The notes under the pieces are model-generated. The model saw only the letters and a program-made list of their open reading frames with translations, was not told where the DNA came from and did not search any database. A program made the position numbers and the translations under genes. A DNA stretch of 64,000 nt from Solidesulfovibrio carbinolicus (GTDB lineage Bacteria > Desulfobacterota > Desulfovibrionia > Desulfovibrionales > Desulfovibrionaceae), in assembly GCF_004135975.1 (NCBI RefSeq), contig NZ_CP026538.1, positions 2,604,001 through 2,668,000 of the forward strand. Reading direction: 5' to 3'. Of this stretch, positions 16,046-23,858 are shown one piece after another (position 1 is the stretch's first letter; every line of letters starts with the position of its first letter).

Positions 16046-18472
16046 TTATTCCTTGGTTTTGATGACCGAACGGGGCTTGCTGCCTTCCTGGGGGCCGAGC
16101 AGCCCGTCGCGCTCCATCTGCTCGATGAACCGGGCGGCCCGGTTGAAGCCGATGCGGAAGCGCCGCTGAATAAGCGAAATGGAAGCCTTGCCCTGCTCCA
16201 TGACAAAGTCCACGGCTTGCGGATAGACGGCATCGGAAGTGACCTCGTCGCCGCCTTCGCCGATGAAGTCGCCGCCCCCGCCGCCGTCGCCGCCCTTTTG
16301 CCATTCGGCGAAATCGAGCTTGTAGCTGGGCTTGGCCCGGCTCTTCCAGAACTCCACCACCGCAGCCGTCTCCTCGTCCGAGACAAAGGCTCCGTGCATG
16401 CGCACGGTCTTGCCGCCGCTGGGCTTAAACAGCATGTCGCCCCGGCCAAGCAAATACTCCGCGCCCACGGCGTCGAGGATGGTGCGCGAGTCGTGCTTGC
16501 TGGTCACCTGAAACGAGATGCGGGTGGGGAAGTTGGCCTTGATAAGCCCCGTGACCACGTCGACGCTGGGCCGCTGGGTGGCCAGGATGAGGTGGATGCC
16601 GGCGGCCCGGGCCAGCTGGGCCAGGCGCACGATGCTCACTTCCACTTCCTTGGCCGCCGTCATCATGAGATCGGCCAGCTCGTCGATAACGATGACGAGA
16701 TAGGGCAGCGGTTCCAGGTCAATGAGCTCCGGGTCGCGGGCGTCGCCGAGTTTGGCGAGCTTTTCGTTGTAGCCGGCGATGTTGCGAACGCCGAGCAGCG
16801 CCATGGCCTCGTAGCGCCGGTCCATCTCGGCCACGGCCCAGTCCAGGGCCGACTTGGCCATGGCCGTCTCGGTGACCACCGGATGCACCAGATGGGGCAG
16901 ATCGTTGTAGACCGAAAGCTCGATGCGCTTGGGATCGACGAGCAGCAGTTTCACCTCGTCGGGCGTGGCCTTATAGAGGATGGAGAGCAGGATGCCGTTG
17001 ATGCACACGCTCTTGCCGCTGCCGGTGGCGCCGGCCACGAGCAGATGCGGCATCCGGGCCAGATCGGCCACATGGGGCCGGCCCTGGATGTCCTTGCCGA
17101 TGGCCAGGGTCAGGCGCGATTCCGAGGCCCGGAAGGCGTCGGCGTCCAGGACGTCGCGAAAGTAGACGGTCTGGCGCTTGGCGTTGGGAATCTCCACGCC
17201 CACGGTGTCCTTGCCGGGTATCGGATCAATGCGCACGGCCAGGGCCTTCATGGCCAGGGCGAGGTCCACGGACAGCCCGACAATGCGGCTGATTTTGACG
17301 CCCGGAGCGGGCTTGACCTCGAACATGGTGACCACGGGGCCTGGCGCCACCCGCATGACCTCGCCCTGGATGCCGAAGTCGTTTAAGCAGCTGATGAGGC
17401 TGGCCGCCTGGGCGCGGCAAATTTCCGGATCGACCGGCATGGCCTCCACGGCCGAGGGCGTGGAGAGCAGGGCCAAAGGCGGCAGCTCGTGGGCGGCCGA
17501 AGCGGCGGCCCGGCCGGCGCTCTTGGCCTGCTTGGCGGTCATGGCCGGCGGCGGGGTCGTGGGCGCGAAAAGCGGCTCGGCCGGCTCGGAAGCCTTGGCC
17601 GGAGACGGGACAGGCGGCACGACCGGGGCCGGTTCGGCGACCGCTTTGGCCGGCTCCTTGGCGGGCGGCGCGCCGGTCACCTGCTCCACCACGGCGTCCA
17701 GGAACCGGTCCACGGCCTCCTCGGACGCGTCATCGGGAGCCGGCTCGGCGGCGGGCTTGGGCTTTGCCGGTTTTTCGGCCTTGGCCGGCTTGGCCGGGCG
17801 GGCGGGCTTGTCGGCCGGGGCGGCTTCAACAGCAGCCTCGGCGGCGGCCTCGCGGGCCATGGCCCGGCGCACGCGCCAGGCATCCCAGGCCTCGCCCAGG
17901 CGGCCGAACTGTTCGCCAAGGGCGGCGGCCAGGGGCCGCCAAAAATTGTCGAGGGTCAGGCCAAAGGTCAGCTGCGCCCCGGCGATGCAGCCAAAAAGGA
18001 GCAGCGAGACAACGCCGAAAACGCTCAAGTAGCGGTCGAGGAATCCGTAGAGCAAGGCCCCCAGCTGGCCCGAGCCATGGACTTGGCCAACCGTCGGGCT
18101 GCCGACGGGAGAGGCGAAAAAGATCAACAGGACTCCGGCGAAGATGGCGAGTCCGAAGCGGCGGCGCAGGGGCAGAGCCAGGCGCGGGGCCAAGCCACGC
18201 GCGCCGAGCCAAACCATGCCGATGGGGACCAGAAAGCCCCAGACGCCCAACGTCTCGGCAAGCAGTCCGCCCCAATAGGCCCCGACCAGCCCGGCCTTGT
18301 TGGCCACGCCGTGGCGGGCCGAGACGGACTGGTTGAAGCCCGGGTCGCCCGCATTGTAAGAATACAGGGCAACCGCCGTGAAGGCGGCCAGGAACAGTGC
18401 CCCCAGCCCCGCCAGTTCCCTGGTGAGGCGAAAGCTGCCGTCCCCGGCCTTGACGTCTTTATTCCCGGCCAA
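16046..18472 (-). CDS. ftsK: FtsK/SpoIIIE-type DNA translocase
   Basis: 808 aa. The N-terminal about 170 residues hold four membrane helices, followed by an Ala/Pro/Lys-rich linker (about 200-310). The motor domain contains Walker [18 protein letters not shown], Walker [15 protein letters not shown] and the [14 protein letters not shown] segment. A C-terminal winged-helix gamma domain ([19 protein letters not shown]) binds the orienting DNA sequences. FtsK pumps DNA at the division septum and activates XerCD at dif. The likely start is a TTG at 18472 overlapping the end of efp by 14 bases, since no ATG precedes the first membrane helix. Confidence 0.93.
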   Translation of the reverse strand: MAGNKDVKAGDGSFRLTRELAGLGALFLAAFTAVALYSYNAGDPGFNQSVSARHGVANKAGLVGAYWGGLLAETLGVWGFLVPIGMVWLGARGLAPRLALPLRRRFGLAIFAGVLLIFFASPVGSPTVGQVHGSGQLGALLYGFLDRYLSVFGVVSLLLFGCIAGAQLTFGLTLDNFWRPLAAALGEQFGRLGEAWDAWRVRRAMAREAAAEAAVEAAPADKPARPAKPAKAEKPAKPKPAAEPAPDDASEEAVDRFLDAVVEQVTGAPPAKEPAKAVAEPAPVVPPVPSPAKASEPAEPLFAPTTPPPAMTAKQAKSAGRAAASAAHELPPLALLSTPSAVEAMPVDPEICRAQAASLISCLNDFGIQGEVMRVAPGPVVTMFEVKPAPGVKISRIVGLSVDLALAMKALAVRIDPIPGKDTVGVEIPNAKRQTVYFRDVLDADAFRASESRLTLAIGKDIQGRPHVADLARMPHLLVAGATGSGKSVCINGILLSILYKATPDEVKLLLVDPKRIELSVYNDLPHLVHPVVTETAMAKSALDWAVAEMDRRYEAMALLGVRNIAGYNEKLAKLGDARDPELIDLEPLPYLVIVIDELADLMMTAAKEVEVSIVRLAQLARAAGIHLILATQRPSVDVVTGLIKANFPTRISFQVTSKHDSRTILDAVGAEYLLGRGDMLFKPSGGKTVRMHGAFVSDEETAAVVEFWKSRAKPSYKLDFAEWQKGGDGGGGGDFIGEGGDEVTSDAVYPQAVDFVMEQGKASISLIQRRFRIGFNRAARFIEQMERDGLLGPQEGSKPRSVIKTKE

Positions 18473-19016
18473 TGTAGTCGCCCGAACGGGTGTCCACTTT
18501 GATTTTATCGCCGATGTTCACAAAAAGCGGCACGTTGACGGTGATGCCGGTTTCGAGTTGGGCCGGCTTGGTGGCGCCGCTGACGGTGTCGCCCTTGACC
18601 CCGGGTTCGGTCTCGGCAACCTGGAGCACCACCGAGGCCGGCAGGTCGATGTCCAGGGGCTGGCCCTTGTAGAGCAGCATCTTCAGTTCCATGCCGTCTT
18701 TGAGGTAGCCGCCCTTCTCGCCAAGCTGGGCCGCGCCGGCGTGCATCTGCTCGTAGCTCTCCATGTCCATGAAGACGAAGTCCTCGGCCTCGCGGTAGAG
18801 GTACTGCATATCCTTGGATTCGAGATCGGGCTTGACCATCTTTTCGCCCGAACGGAAGGTGTTTTCCACCACGCGGCCGTTGATCATATTCTTAAGCTTG
18901 GTGCGGATGAACGCGCCGCCCTTGCCGGGCTTGACGTGGAGGAAGTCCACGATTTCGTAGGGCACGCCGTCCATTTCGATCTTGAGGCCGCGACGGAAGT
19001 CGGTCGTGGAAAGCAT
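18459..19016 (-). CDS. efp: Translation elongation factor P
   Basis: 185 aa, full length. The loop that carries the modified residue reads [14 protein letters not shown], so the tip residue is lysine, the target of beta-lysylation in EpmA-type systems. [13 protein letters not shown] and the C-terminal [17 protein letters not shown] are characteristic. EF-P relieves ribosome stalling at polyproline stretches; fliL in this window encodes ten prolines in a row. The gene lies 9 bases after aroQ and overlaps ftsK. Confidence 0.95.
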   Translation of the reverse strand: MLSTTDFRRGLKIEMDGVPYEIVDFLHVKPGKGGAFIRTKLKNMINGRVVENTFRSGEKMVKPDLESKDMQYLYREAEDFVFMDMESYEQMHAGAAQLGEKGGYLKDGMELKMLLYKGQPLDIDLPASVVLQVAETEPGVKGDTVSGATKPAQLETGITVNVPLFVNIGDKIKVDTRSGDYIGRE

Positions 19017-19025
19017 TGTATCTCC

Positions 19026-19499
19026 TTAGATATAATTGGGATTCTCGGTTATTTGCCGCCACAGGGCGACCACGGCCAGGGCGTAGCTGGTGACGCCAAA
19101 GCCGGCGATGCAGCCGATGCAATTCTTGCCGATGAGGCTTTTGTGCCGCAGCGGCTCGTCGGTGCGGGCAAAAATGTTGGATATATGCACCTCGACGCAG
19201 GGGATGCCGATCCAGGCCAGGCAGTCGGCCAGGGCCAGGCTGGTGTGGGTGTAGGCTCCGGCGTTGAGCACAATGCCATCCAGGCCGTCCTTCCAGGCCT
19301 GCTCCAGCCGGTCGATGCAATGCCCTTCGCTGTTGGCCTGATGGAATTGCAGCTCCAGCCGCTCGGCCTGGGGACCAAGGATATCGGCCACCAGCTGCGA
19401 CAGATCCTCGATAGTGCGGCTGCCGTAGATTTCCGGCTGGCGTACGCCGATAAAACCGAGGTTGGGGCCGTTTAAAACCAGTATTTTGACCTTGCGCAT
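19026..19499 (-). CDS. aroQ: Type II 3-dehydroquinate dehydratase
   Basis: 157 aa. NGPNLGFIGVRQPEIYG contains the catalytic loop Arg and Tyr region, QFHQANSEGHCIDRL the Glu, and LNAGAYTHTSLALADCL and VEVHISNIFAR the Asn and His active-site segments. The enzyme converts 3-dehydroquinate to 3-dehydroshikimate in aromatic amino-acid synthesis. AAGGAAGAA precedes the ATG at 19499, which is preferred over the longer frame starting at 19559. First gene of the aroQ-efp-ftsK-lolA run. Confidence 0.93.
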   Translation of the reverse strand: MRKVKILVLNGPNLGFIGVRQPEIYGSRTIEDLSQLVADILGPQAERLELQFHQANSEGHCIDRLEQAWKDGLDGIVLNAGAYTHTSLALADCLAWIGIPCVEVHISNIFARTDEPLRHKSLIGKNCIGCIAGFGVTSYALAVVALWRQITENPNYI

Positions 19500-19568
19500 G
19501 GCTTCTTCCTTTGGCTTGCCCGGACTCCTGGCCTTGACGGACGCTTCCTGGCCGGTCACAACCCAGCC

Positions 19569-20195
19569 ATGAACGCCAATGATCGCATACAGACGGACCT
19601 GGGCCTGACGCTTTTGTCCACGGCCTACCTTTCCAACCAGCTGCCGACCCTGGACGCGCCCCAGATCGCTCTGGCCGGCCGGTCCAACGTCGGCAAATCC
19701 ACGCTGATCAACTGTCTGGCCGGGCGAAAATCCCTGGCCAAGACCAGCGCCACCCCGGGCAAGACCCGAAGCCTCAATTTCTACATGGCCGAAACCCAGG
19801 GCTATTGCCTGGTGGACCTGCCCGGCTACGGCTACGCCCGCTGCTCCAAAGAGGAGCGGGACAAATGGGCCAAACTCATCGAGGCCTATCTGGCCACCAC
19901 TAAAACCCTACGGGCCGTGACGGCGCTTATTGACTGCCGCCTGCCGCCCCAGCGCCTGGACATGGAACTGGTTTCCTGGCTGCGCTCCCGGCGCATTCCG
20001 GTGCTGGTGGCCCTGACCAAGGCGGAAAAAGTGCCCCAGCGCGACCGGGAAGCCCGGAAAAAAGAGTGGCGGGAGCTTGCGCAACCCGCCTTCCCGCCCG
20101 TGGTGTTCTCCGGCAAAACCGGTCTTGGCCGGGAGGCGCTTTGCCGGGTGTTCGCCGAGGCCGCGCTTACGGCCGGGGCTCCTCCCGCTCCTTGA
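19569..20195 (+). CDS. engB: Ribosome biogenesis GTPase EngB (YsxC/YihA)
   Basis: 208 aa. G1 GRSNVGKSTLINCLAG, G2-region TSATPGKTRSLNFY, G3 DLPGYGYA and G4 TKAEK are all present. EngB assists late assembly of the 50S subunit. It is divergent from aroQ, and its 3' end overlaps the convergent 62-aa gene by 29 bases. Confidence 0.93.
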   Translation: MNANDRIQTDLGLTLLSTAYLSNQLPTLDAPQIALAGRSNVGKSTLINCLAGRKSLAKTSATPGKTRSLNFYMAETQGYCLVDLPGYGYARCSKEERDKWAKLIEAYLATTKTLRAVTALIDCRLPPQRLDMELVSWLRSRRIPVLVALTKAEKVPQRDREARKKEWRELAQPAFPPVVFSGKTGLGREALCRVFAEAALTAGAPPAP

Positions 20196-20355
20196 AAAAA
20201 CCGCTTAAAAACGTGGCGTCCTTGGGGCTCAGGTTGAACTGCATGGCCGCCGCGTCAATGAGCGCGCCAACCGGCTTGCCGGTCAGTTCGCGCTGCTCGT
20301 CGATCCATGTGACGGCGCGCCGCAGCAGTTCGCCCTGGGGCATGATCGTGGCCAT
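20167..20355 (-). CDS. Small hypothetical protein (62 aa)
   Basis: The ATG at 20355 has a strong GGAGGCGAG ribosome site 1-9 bases upstream, which supports a real gene. The product is a short helical protein (MATIMPQGELLRRAVTWIDE), containing AAMQFNLSPKDATFLSGFF. The layout, with two helices and a DNA- or protein-binding look, resembles small conserved proteins of Desulfovibrio relatives, but I cannot assign a family. Its C-terminal codons overlap the end of engB on the opposite strand. Confidence 0.65.
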   Translation of the reverse strand: MATIMPQGELLRRAVTWIDEQRELTGKPVGALIDAAAMQFNLSPKDATFLSGFFKEREEPRP

Positions 20356-20466
20356 CTCGCCTCCTTGCTCGGGTCCAGTGCATACACGAGCCTGGGCCGG
20401 CTTGCAACTTGCCCGGCCTTTGGATAGACCCGGCCCCATATCCCGCCTTGAGGAGACACCCTTCCC

Positions 20467-21264
20467 ATGACCGAATCCCTGGCCGCCGTGATCCTCGGCA
20501 TTGTCGAGGGCGTTACCGAATTTTTGCCCGTATCCTCCACCGGCCACCTGATCCTGGTCGGCCACCTGATTGGGTTTACGGGGGAAAAAGCCGACAGTTT
20601 CGATGTCATCATCCAGCTCGGGGCCATTTTGGCCGTGGTATGCCTCTATTGGCGGCGCTTCTGGTGGCTGGTGTCGCCCAAACCCCTGCACGCTTTTTCC
20701 GGGATTCGCGGCCTTTGGCTGCTTTTTCTGACGTCGCTGCCCATGGGACTGCTCGGGCTCATCGCCCGCAAGACCGTCAAGGCGCATCTTTTCAACCCTA
20801 CGAGCGTCGCCTTGGCCTTGGCCGTTGGCGCGCTCATGATCTTCTGGGTGGAGCGGCGAAAGACCCGCGACCGCTACTACAGCCTGGACGAGATGACGCC
20901 GGGCCTGGCCCTTGGCATCGGCTGCTTCCAGTGCCTGTCGCTATGGCCGGGATTTTCGCGCTCGGCGGCCACCATCATGGGTGGGATGCTCCTTGGGGCC
21001 AAGCGCAGCCTGGCGGCGGAGTATTCGTTTATCGGCGCGGTGCCGCTCATGTTCGCGGCCACGCTGTATGATTTCTACAAGAGCGCCCATCTCTTTTCCG
21101 CCGACGACCTGGGCGTGCTCGGCATCGGCTTCGTGGTGTCCTTTGTTTCGGCCCTTATTGCGGTGAAGGCGTTTATCGTGCTGGTCCAGCGGATTACGCT
21201 GCGCCCTTTTGCCTGGTACCGGCTGGCCCTGGCCGGGGCGGTGTTTTTCTTCTGGCCGAAATGA
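20467..21264 (+). CDS. uppP: Undecaprenyl-diphosphatase UppP (BacA)
   Basis: 265 aa integral membrane protein. The two family motifs are present: EGVTEFLPVSSTGHLIL near residue 13, and SLWPGFSRSAATIMGGMLLG near 158, with catalytic Glu, Ser and Arg. The enzyme dephosphorylates undecaprenyl pyrophosphate to recycle the lipid carrier for peptidoglycan and can confer bacitracin resistance. GAGGAGAC precedes the start. Confidence 0.93.
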   Translation: MTESLAAVILGIVEGVTEFLPVSSTGHLILVGHLIGFTGEKADSFDVIIQLGAILAVVCLYWRRFWWLVSPKPLHAFSGIRGLWLLFLTSLPMGLLGLIARKTVKAHLFNPTSVALALAVGALMIFWVERRKTRDRYYSLDEMTPGLALGIGCFQCLSLWPGFSRSAATIMGGMLLGAKRSLAAEYSFIGAVPLMFAATLYDFYKSAHLFSADDLGVLGIGFVVSFVSALIAVKAFIVLVQRITLRPFAWYRLALAGAVFFFWPK

Positions 21265-21284
21265 GCCGGACCGCAAAAAAATGC

Positions 21285-21313
21285 TTGCCAAGGAAAGCCG
21301 GTTCCGCTACATA
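21285..21313 (+). promoter_or_regulatory. Sigma-70 type promoter for tRNA-Met
   Basis: TTGCCA at 21285-21290 and TACATA at 21308-21313 are separated by exactly 17 bases. The predicted transcription start near 21320 lies about 20 bases before the tRNA 5' end. Confidence 0.6.
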
Positions 21314-21339
21314 CCCGCTTCTGCGCTGCATGACGGTTT

Positions 21340-21416
21340 GGCGAGGTAGCTCAGATGGTTAGAGCATGCGGCTCATATCCGCAGTGTCGGGGGTTCAATT
21401 CCCTCCCTCGCTACCA
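21340..21416 (+). tRNA. tRNA-Met (anticodon CAT)
   Basis: A complete cloverleaf of 77 bases including an encoded CCA. The acceptor stem pairs GGCGAGG with CCTCGCT (a G-U at the end), the D stem GCTC/GAGC flanks AGATGGTTA, the anticodon stem TGCGG/CCGCA encloses CTCATAT, and the T arm has TTCAATT. The G1-U72 pairing and the D-arm argue for elongator Met over initiator; the lysidine-type Ile tRNA with the same anticodon cannot be fully excluded. Confidence 0.93.
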
Positions 21417-21426
21417 ATAGTTGATA

Positions 21427-21459
21427 GGCCCCGGGCGAAAGTCCGGGGCCTTGCTTTTT
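21427..21459 (+). terminator. Intrinsic terminator after tRNA-Met
   Basis: GGCCCCGG and CCGGGGCC form an 8-bp stem with a GCGAAAGT loop, followed by TTGCTTTTT. It lies 10 bases after the tRNA 3' end. Confidence 0.75.
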
Positions 21460-21566
21460 GCGATATTCCCGCCCCTTGGCCTGCTCCCGGAGACGGCAAG
21501 ACACAAAGCCGTTGCGCAAAATCACCGCACCGGGGTATTGCTGGAGAAACTCCCAGGAGGGACTCC

Positions 21567-21986
21567 ATGAAACGCGTTACGCCAATTGCCGTCTGCCTGC
21601 TCTTTTGCCTGCTGGCCCTGGCGACCGCCTGTCAGGCCGGCGCTTCCGACCCGCTGTTCATCAACCTGACCAGCGACGACGGCCACCGTTCGCTGATGGC
21701 CATCAGCTTTGGCCAAAACCAGTTGCAGCGCGGCCATCCCCTGACCGTTTACCTCAACGACAAGGCGGTGCGTATCGCCAGCAAGAAGCAAGGCGAGGCC
21801 TTCGCCGAACAGCAGGCGCTGCTCCGGCAAATCGTGGCCAAGGGCGGCACGGTGCTGGTCTGCCCCATGTGCAGCCAGAAGTACGGCGTGGCGGAGAACG
21901 AATTCCTGGACGGCTTAAAACTCACCAACCCGGACACGACCGGCGCGGCGCTGTTTGCGGACAACACCCAGACGCTCTCCTGGTAA
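21567..21986 (+). CDS. Exported DsrE-family protein
   Basis: 139 aa. An AGGAGG site precedes the ATG at 21567. A signal peptide covers about the first 26 residues (MKRVTPIAVCLLFCLLALAT), possibly with lipobox-like ATAC; otherwise cleavage follows CQA. The mature domain matches DsrE/DsrF-like folds: PLFINLTSDDGHRSLMA, RGHPLTVYLNDKAVRIAS, and VLVCPMCSQKYG with a CxxC. Cytoplasmic DsrE proteins relay sulfur; an exported version with CPMC could handle sulfur or redox chemistry in the periplasm, which is inference. It is a single gene after tRNA-Met. Confidence 0.75.
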   Translation: MKRVTPIAVCLLFCLLALATACQAGASDPLFINLTSDDGHRSLMAISFGQNQLQRGHPLTVYLNDKAVRIASKKQGEAFAEQQALLRQIVAKGGTVLVCPMCSQKYGVAENEFLDGLKLTNPDTTGAALFADNTQTLSW

Positions 21987-22134
21987 CTCGCGGCGGGCGC
22001 AGAGACACTTTTCAGCCGGGCTCCATACCCCGGCCGCTCCTGTCGCCCGCCCCAATGAGAACGCCAAGATTTTCGGACATCTATTATTATAAATTCACGA
22101 TTCTCAACAGACCCACACGACGAGAACCGAAGGG

Positions 22135-22788
22135 TCAGCCGCCAACCGGCAGGCGTTCGCCAAGTCCGCCGCTCAGCCCTGAACCTTCATTGATGCCGGC
22201 GCTCCCCGTGGTACCAGCCGCAGCGCCTTTCTGTTCTTCTTTCATCAATTGGGCGTTGAGCGTTACCAACGTCGCTGTGAGTTGGTTTATTTCAGACGTG
22301 ATGATTTTTACTTCAGGATCTTGCGAGCTATCGGCAATCTCAGACCCGGAGGCGTCTTTGCCATCAGTGTCTGTCTTGGTTTCCTGCGCAGCCTCTTTCT
22401 CCTCGCCGCTGCTTGAGCTTTTCTGCTTTGCCGTTGCAGCAGCCAAGCGCGAATTTGCTTCGTTGAGTTGCTCTTTTACTTTTTGAATTTGTTTCAATAA
22501 CATCTCTCGCGTGCTCGTCGTCTCTTCCTCTTTTGCGCCTTCGTCTGTTGCCTGGACCTGGTTTGCTAGGTCGCCGCCAGAGGCCGTTTCGACTTGTTGC
22601 CGCTGCTTGTTACGAGCTGCTTCGGAAATTTCAACCGTGTCTGCGTCTTTTGCTTTTTCGCTGTCTGTTTTTCCCACCATGGCGACCGCGCCCAGGGAAA
22701 CCGCTGTCTGCGACAGCTTTCTGGCTTCTTGGTAGGCTTTTGTCGGATCGCTTGCCATTGCGCTTGCTGCACCGAGCAGAGTGTCCAT
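22135..22788 (-). CDS. FlxA-like protein, sigma-28 controlled
   Basis: 217 aa, hydrophilic, without signal peptide or membrane helix. The N-terminus (MDTLLGAASAMASDPTKAYQ) is followed by DTVEISEAARNK, a motif seen in FlxA-like and flagellar hook-associated accessory proteins. A coiled coil follows around residues 95-130 (LLKQIQKVKEQLNEANSRL) and another in the last third. AAAGGAG precedes the ATG at 22788. A near-perfect sigma-28 promoter lies 57 bases further upstream, so expression with late flagellar genes is likely. Base composition is visibly AT-richer than in neighbouring genes. The family assignment rests on motif and regulation, not on a search. Confidence 0.65.
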   Translation of the reverse strand: MDTLLGAASAMASDPTKAYQEARKLSQTAVSLGAVAMVGKTDSEKAKDADTVEISEAARNKQRQQVETASGGDLANQVQATDEGAKEEETTSTREMLLKQIQKVKEQLNEANSRLAAATAKQKSSSSGEEKEAAQETKTDTDGKDASGSEIADSSQDPEVKIITSEINQLTATLVTLNAQLMKEEQKGAAAGTTGSAGINEGSGLSGGLGERLPVGG

Positions 22789-22844
22789 ATTTGCTCCTTT
22801 GGGGAAACGAGCGGCAACGAGGATGCAAACCGATGCCATGCTTC

Positions 22845-22871
22845 CTATCGGCAAAAAATAGGACATCTTTA
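22845..22871 (-). promoter_or_regulatory. Sigma-28 (FliA) promoter of the FlxA-like gene
   Basis: Read on the minus strand, TAAAGATG (22871-22864) and GCCGATAG (22852-22845) are separated by exactly 11 bases. The consensus is TAAAGTTT-N11-GCCGATAA, so 13 of 16 positions match. A start near 22838 would leave a 50-base leader. FliA itself is encoded at 12169-12975. Confidence 0.75.
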
Positions 22872-22904
22872 AATAATATATAAAAACAAAACAAAAAACG
22901 GGCG

Positions 22905-23192
22905 CTAAACCAGTAACCCTTCGAGCCCTGGGGCAACCTTGCCCGGCAGGAATTCGATGACCTCGTAGCTGGCCGCGCCGGCCTTGGCAAAGGGATCTTC
23001 GGCAAGGATCGCCTCCAAGGCTTCCCGGCCGGCTGCCCGGGCCAGGATCACCCCACCCGTGCGCGGCAACTGACGCCCCGAGGCCAGAAACACGCCCCGG
23101 GCATAGTTTTCGTCCAGATAGAGCCTGTGGGCATTGAGTAGCCCGTCAATGACTTCAAGGGGCTGGCAATAGCGCAGCAGTACGACGAACAT
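22905..23192 (-). CDS. YciI-like small protein
   Basis: 95 aa. AAAAGGAGG lies upstream of the ATG at 23192. MFVVLLRYCQPLEVIDGLLN, HRLYLDENYARGVFLASGRQ and ILAEDPFAKAGAASYEVIEF fit the YciI/DGPF ferredoxin-like family, which includes putative hydrolases or stress-related dimers with conserved His and Asp; the His in NAHRLYL is retained. It is divergent from the cyclic-nucleotide-binding gene. Confidence 0.8.
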   Translation of the reverse strand: MFVVLLRYCQPLEVIDGLLNAHRLYLDENYARGVFLASGRQLPRTGGVILARAAGREALEAILAEDPFAKAGAASYEVIEFLPGKVAPGLEGLLV

Positions 23193-23288
23193 GGCGGCCT
23201 CCTTTTCCTTTGGGGACAAATCCTATAAGAAATTCGAGGCCTGTCCGGCAAGGGAGACAGACCAGCCAAGCCCCAAGGAGGCCCCGCC

Positions 23289-23756
23289 ATGGAAGACAGC
23301 GATATCGACGACATCGCCGCCCTGCTCGACGGACTTAAACTCGGCGCTGCCCTGGGCTGGGAAGAAGTGCGCCGTATCGCCGGCTACATGCAGGTCAAGA
23401 GCTTCCCGGCCGGCACGACGATCATTCAGGAAGGCCGCAAGGCCACTTCCCTGGCGTTCATTGAGAAAGGCGTGGTCACCATCCAAAAGGAAGAGGCCGG
23501 GGGCTGTGAACGCCACATCATTGACCTGACCCGCGACGCCGTCATCGGTGAAATCGCCTTTTTCGACAGCGAACCCCGCTCGGCCACGGTGGTGGCCAAG
23601 ACCGACGTGCGCCTGCTCATCCTCACCCGGGAAAGCTTTGACGAGCTGGCCGCAATCGAACCCCAGCTCGCCATCAAGACGCTCTTCTACATTGGACGGG
23701 TGTTGAGCCGCCGGCTGCGCCAGGTAACGGGCCGCTTCGTGGGCCTGCTGGCCTAA
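23289..23756 (+). CDS. Cyclic nucleotide-binding domain protein (no DNA-binding domain)
   Basis: 155 aa. A single cNMP-binding domain at about residues 25-140: MQVKSFPAGTTIIQEGRKAT, a phosphate-binding-cassette-like stretch GEIAFFDSEPRSATVVAKTD, and a C-terminal helix. Unlike CRP/FNR proteins it ends shortly after the long C helix, with no HTH. It probably acts as a ligand-controlled adaptor. A class I adenylate cyclase is encoded at 44854-48750 in this window, making cAMP a plausible ligand; this link is inference. Confidence 0.8.
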   Translation: MEDSDIDDIAALLDGLKLGAALGWEEVRRIAGYMQVKSFPAGTTIIQEGRKATSLAFIEKGVVTIQKEEAGGCERHIIDLTRDAVIGEIAFFDSEPRSATVVAKTDVRLLILTRESFDELAAIEPQLAIKTLFYIGRVLSRRLRQVTGRFVGLLA

Positions 23757-23788
23757 GACCGAATCGCTCACAGCCCAAGGCCGACAAG

Positions 23789-23835
23789 AACGCAAAAGGC
23801 GTCTGCCCCGACCGGGAGCAGACGCCTTTTGCGTT
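23789..23835. terminator. Bidirectional intrinsic terminator
   Basis: A perfect 18-bp inverted repeat: AACGCAAAAGGCGTCTGC and GCAGACGCCTTTTGCGTT with an 11-base loop. The A-run and T-run inside the outer stem let it act on both strands, between the convergent cNMP-binding gene and chemoreceptor gene. Confidence 0.8.
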
Positions 23836-23858
23836 CAGAGATGGCGGCGGACAACTGC

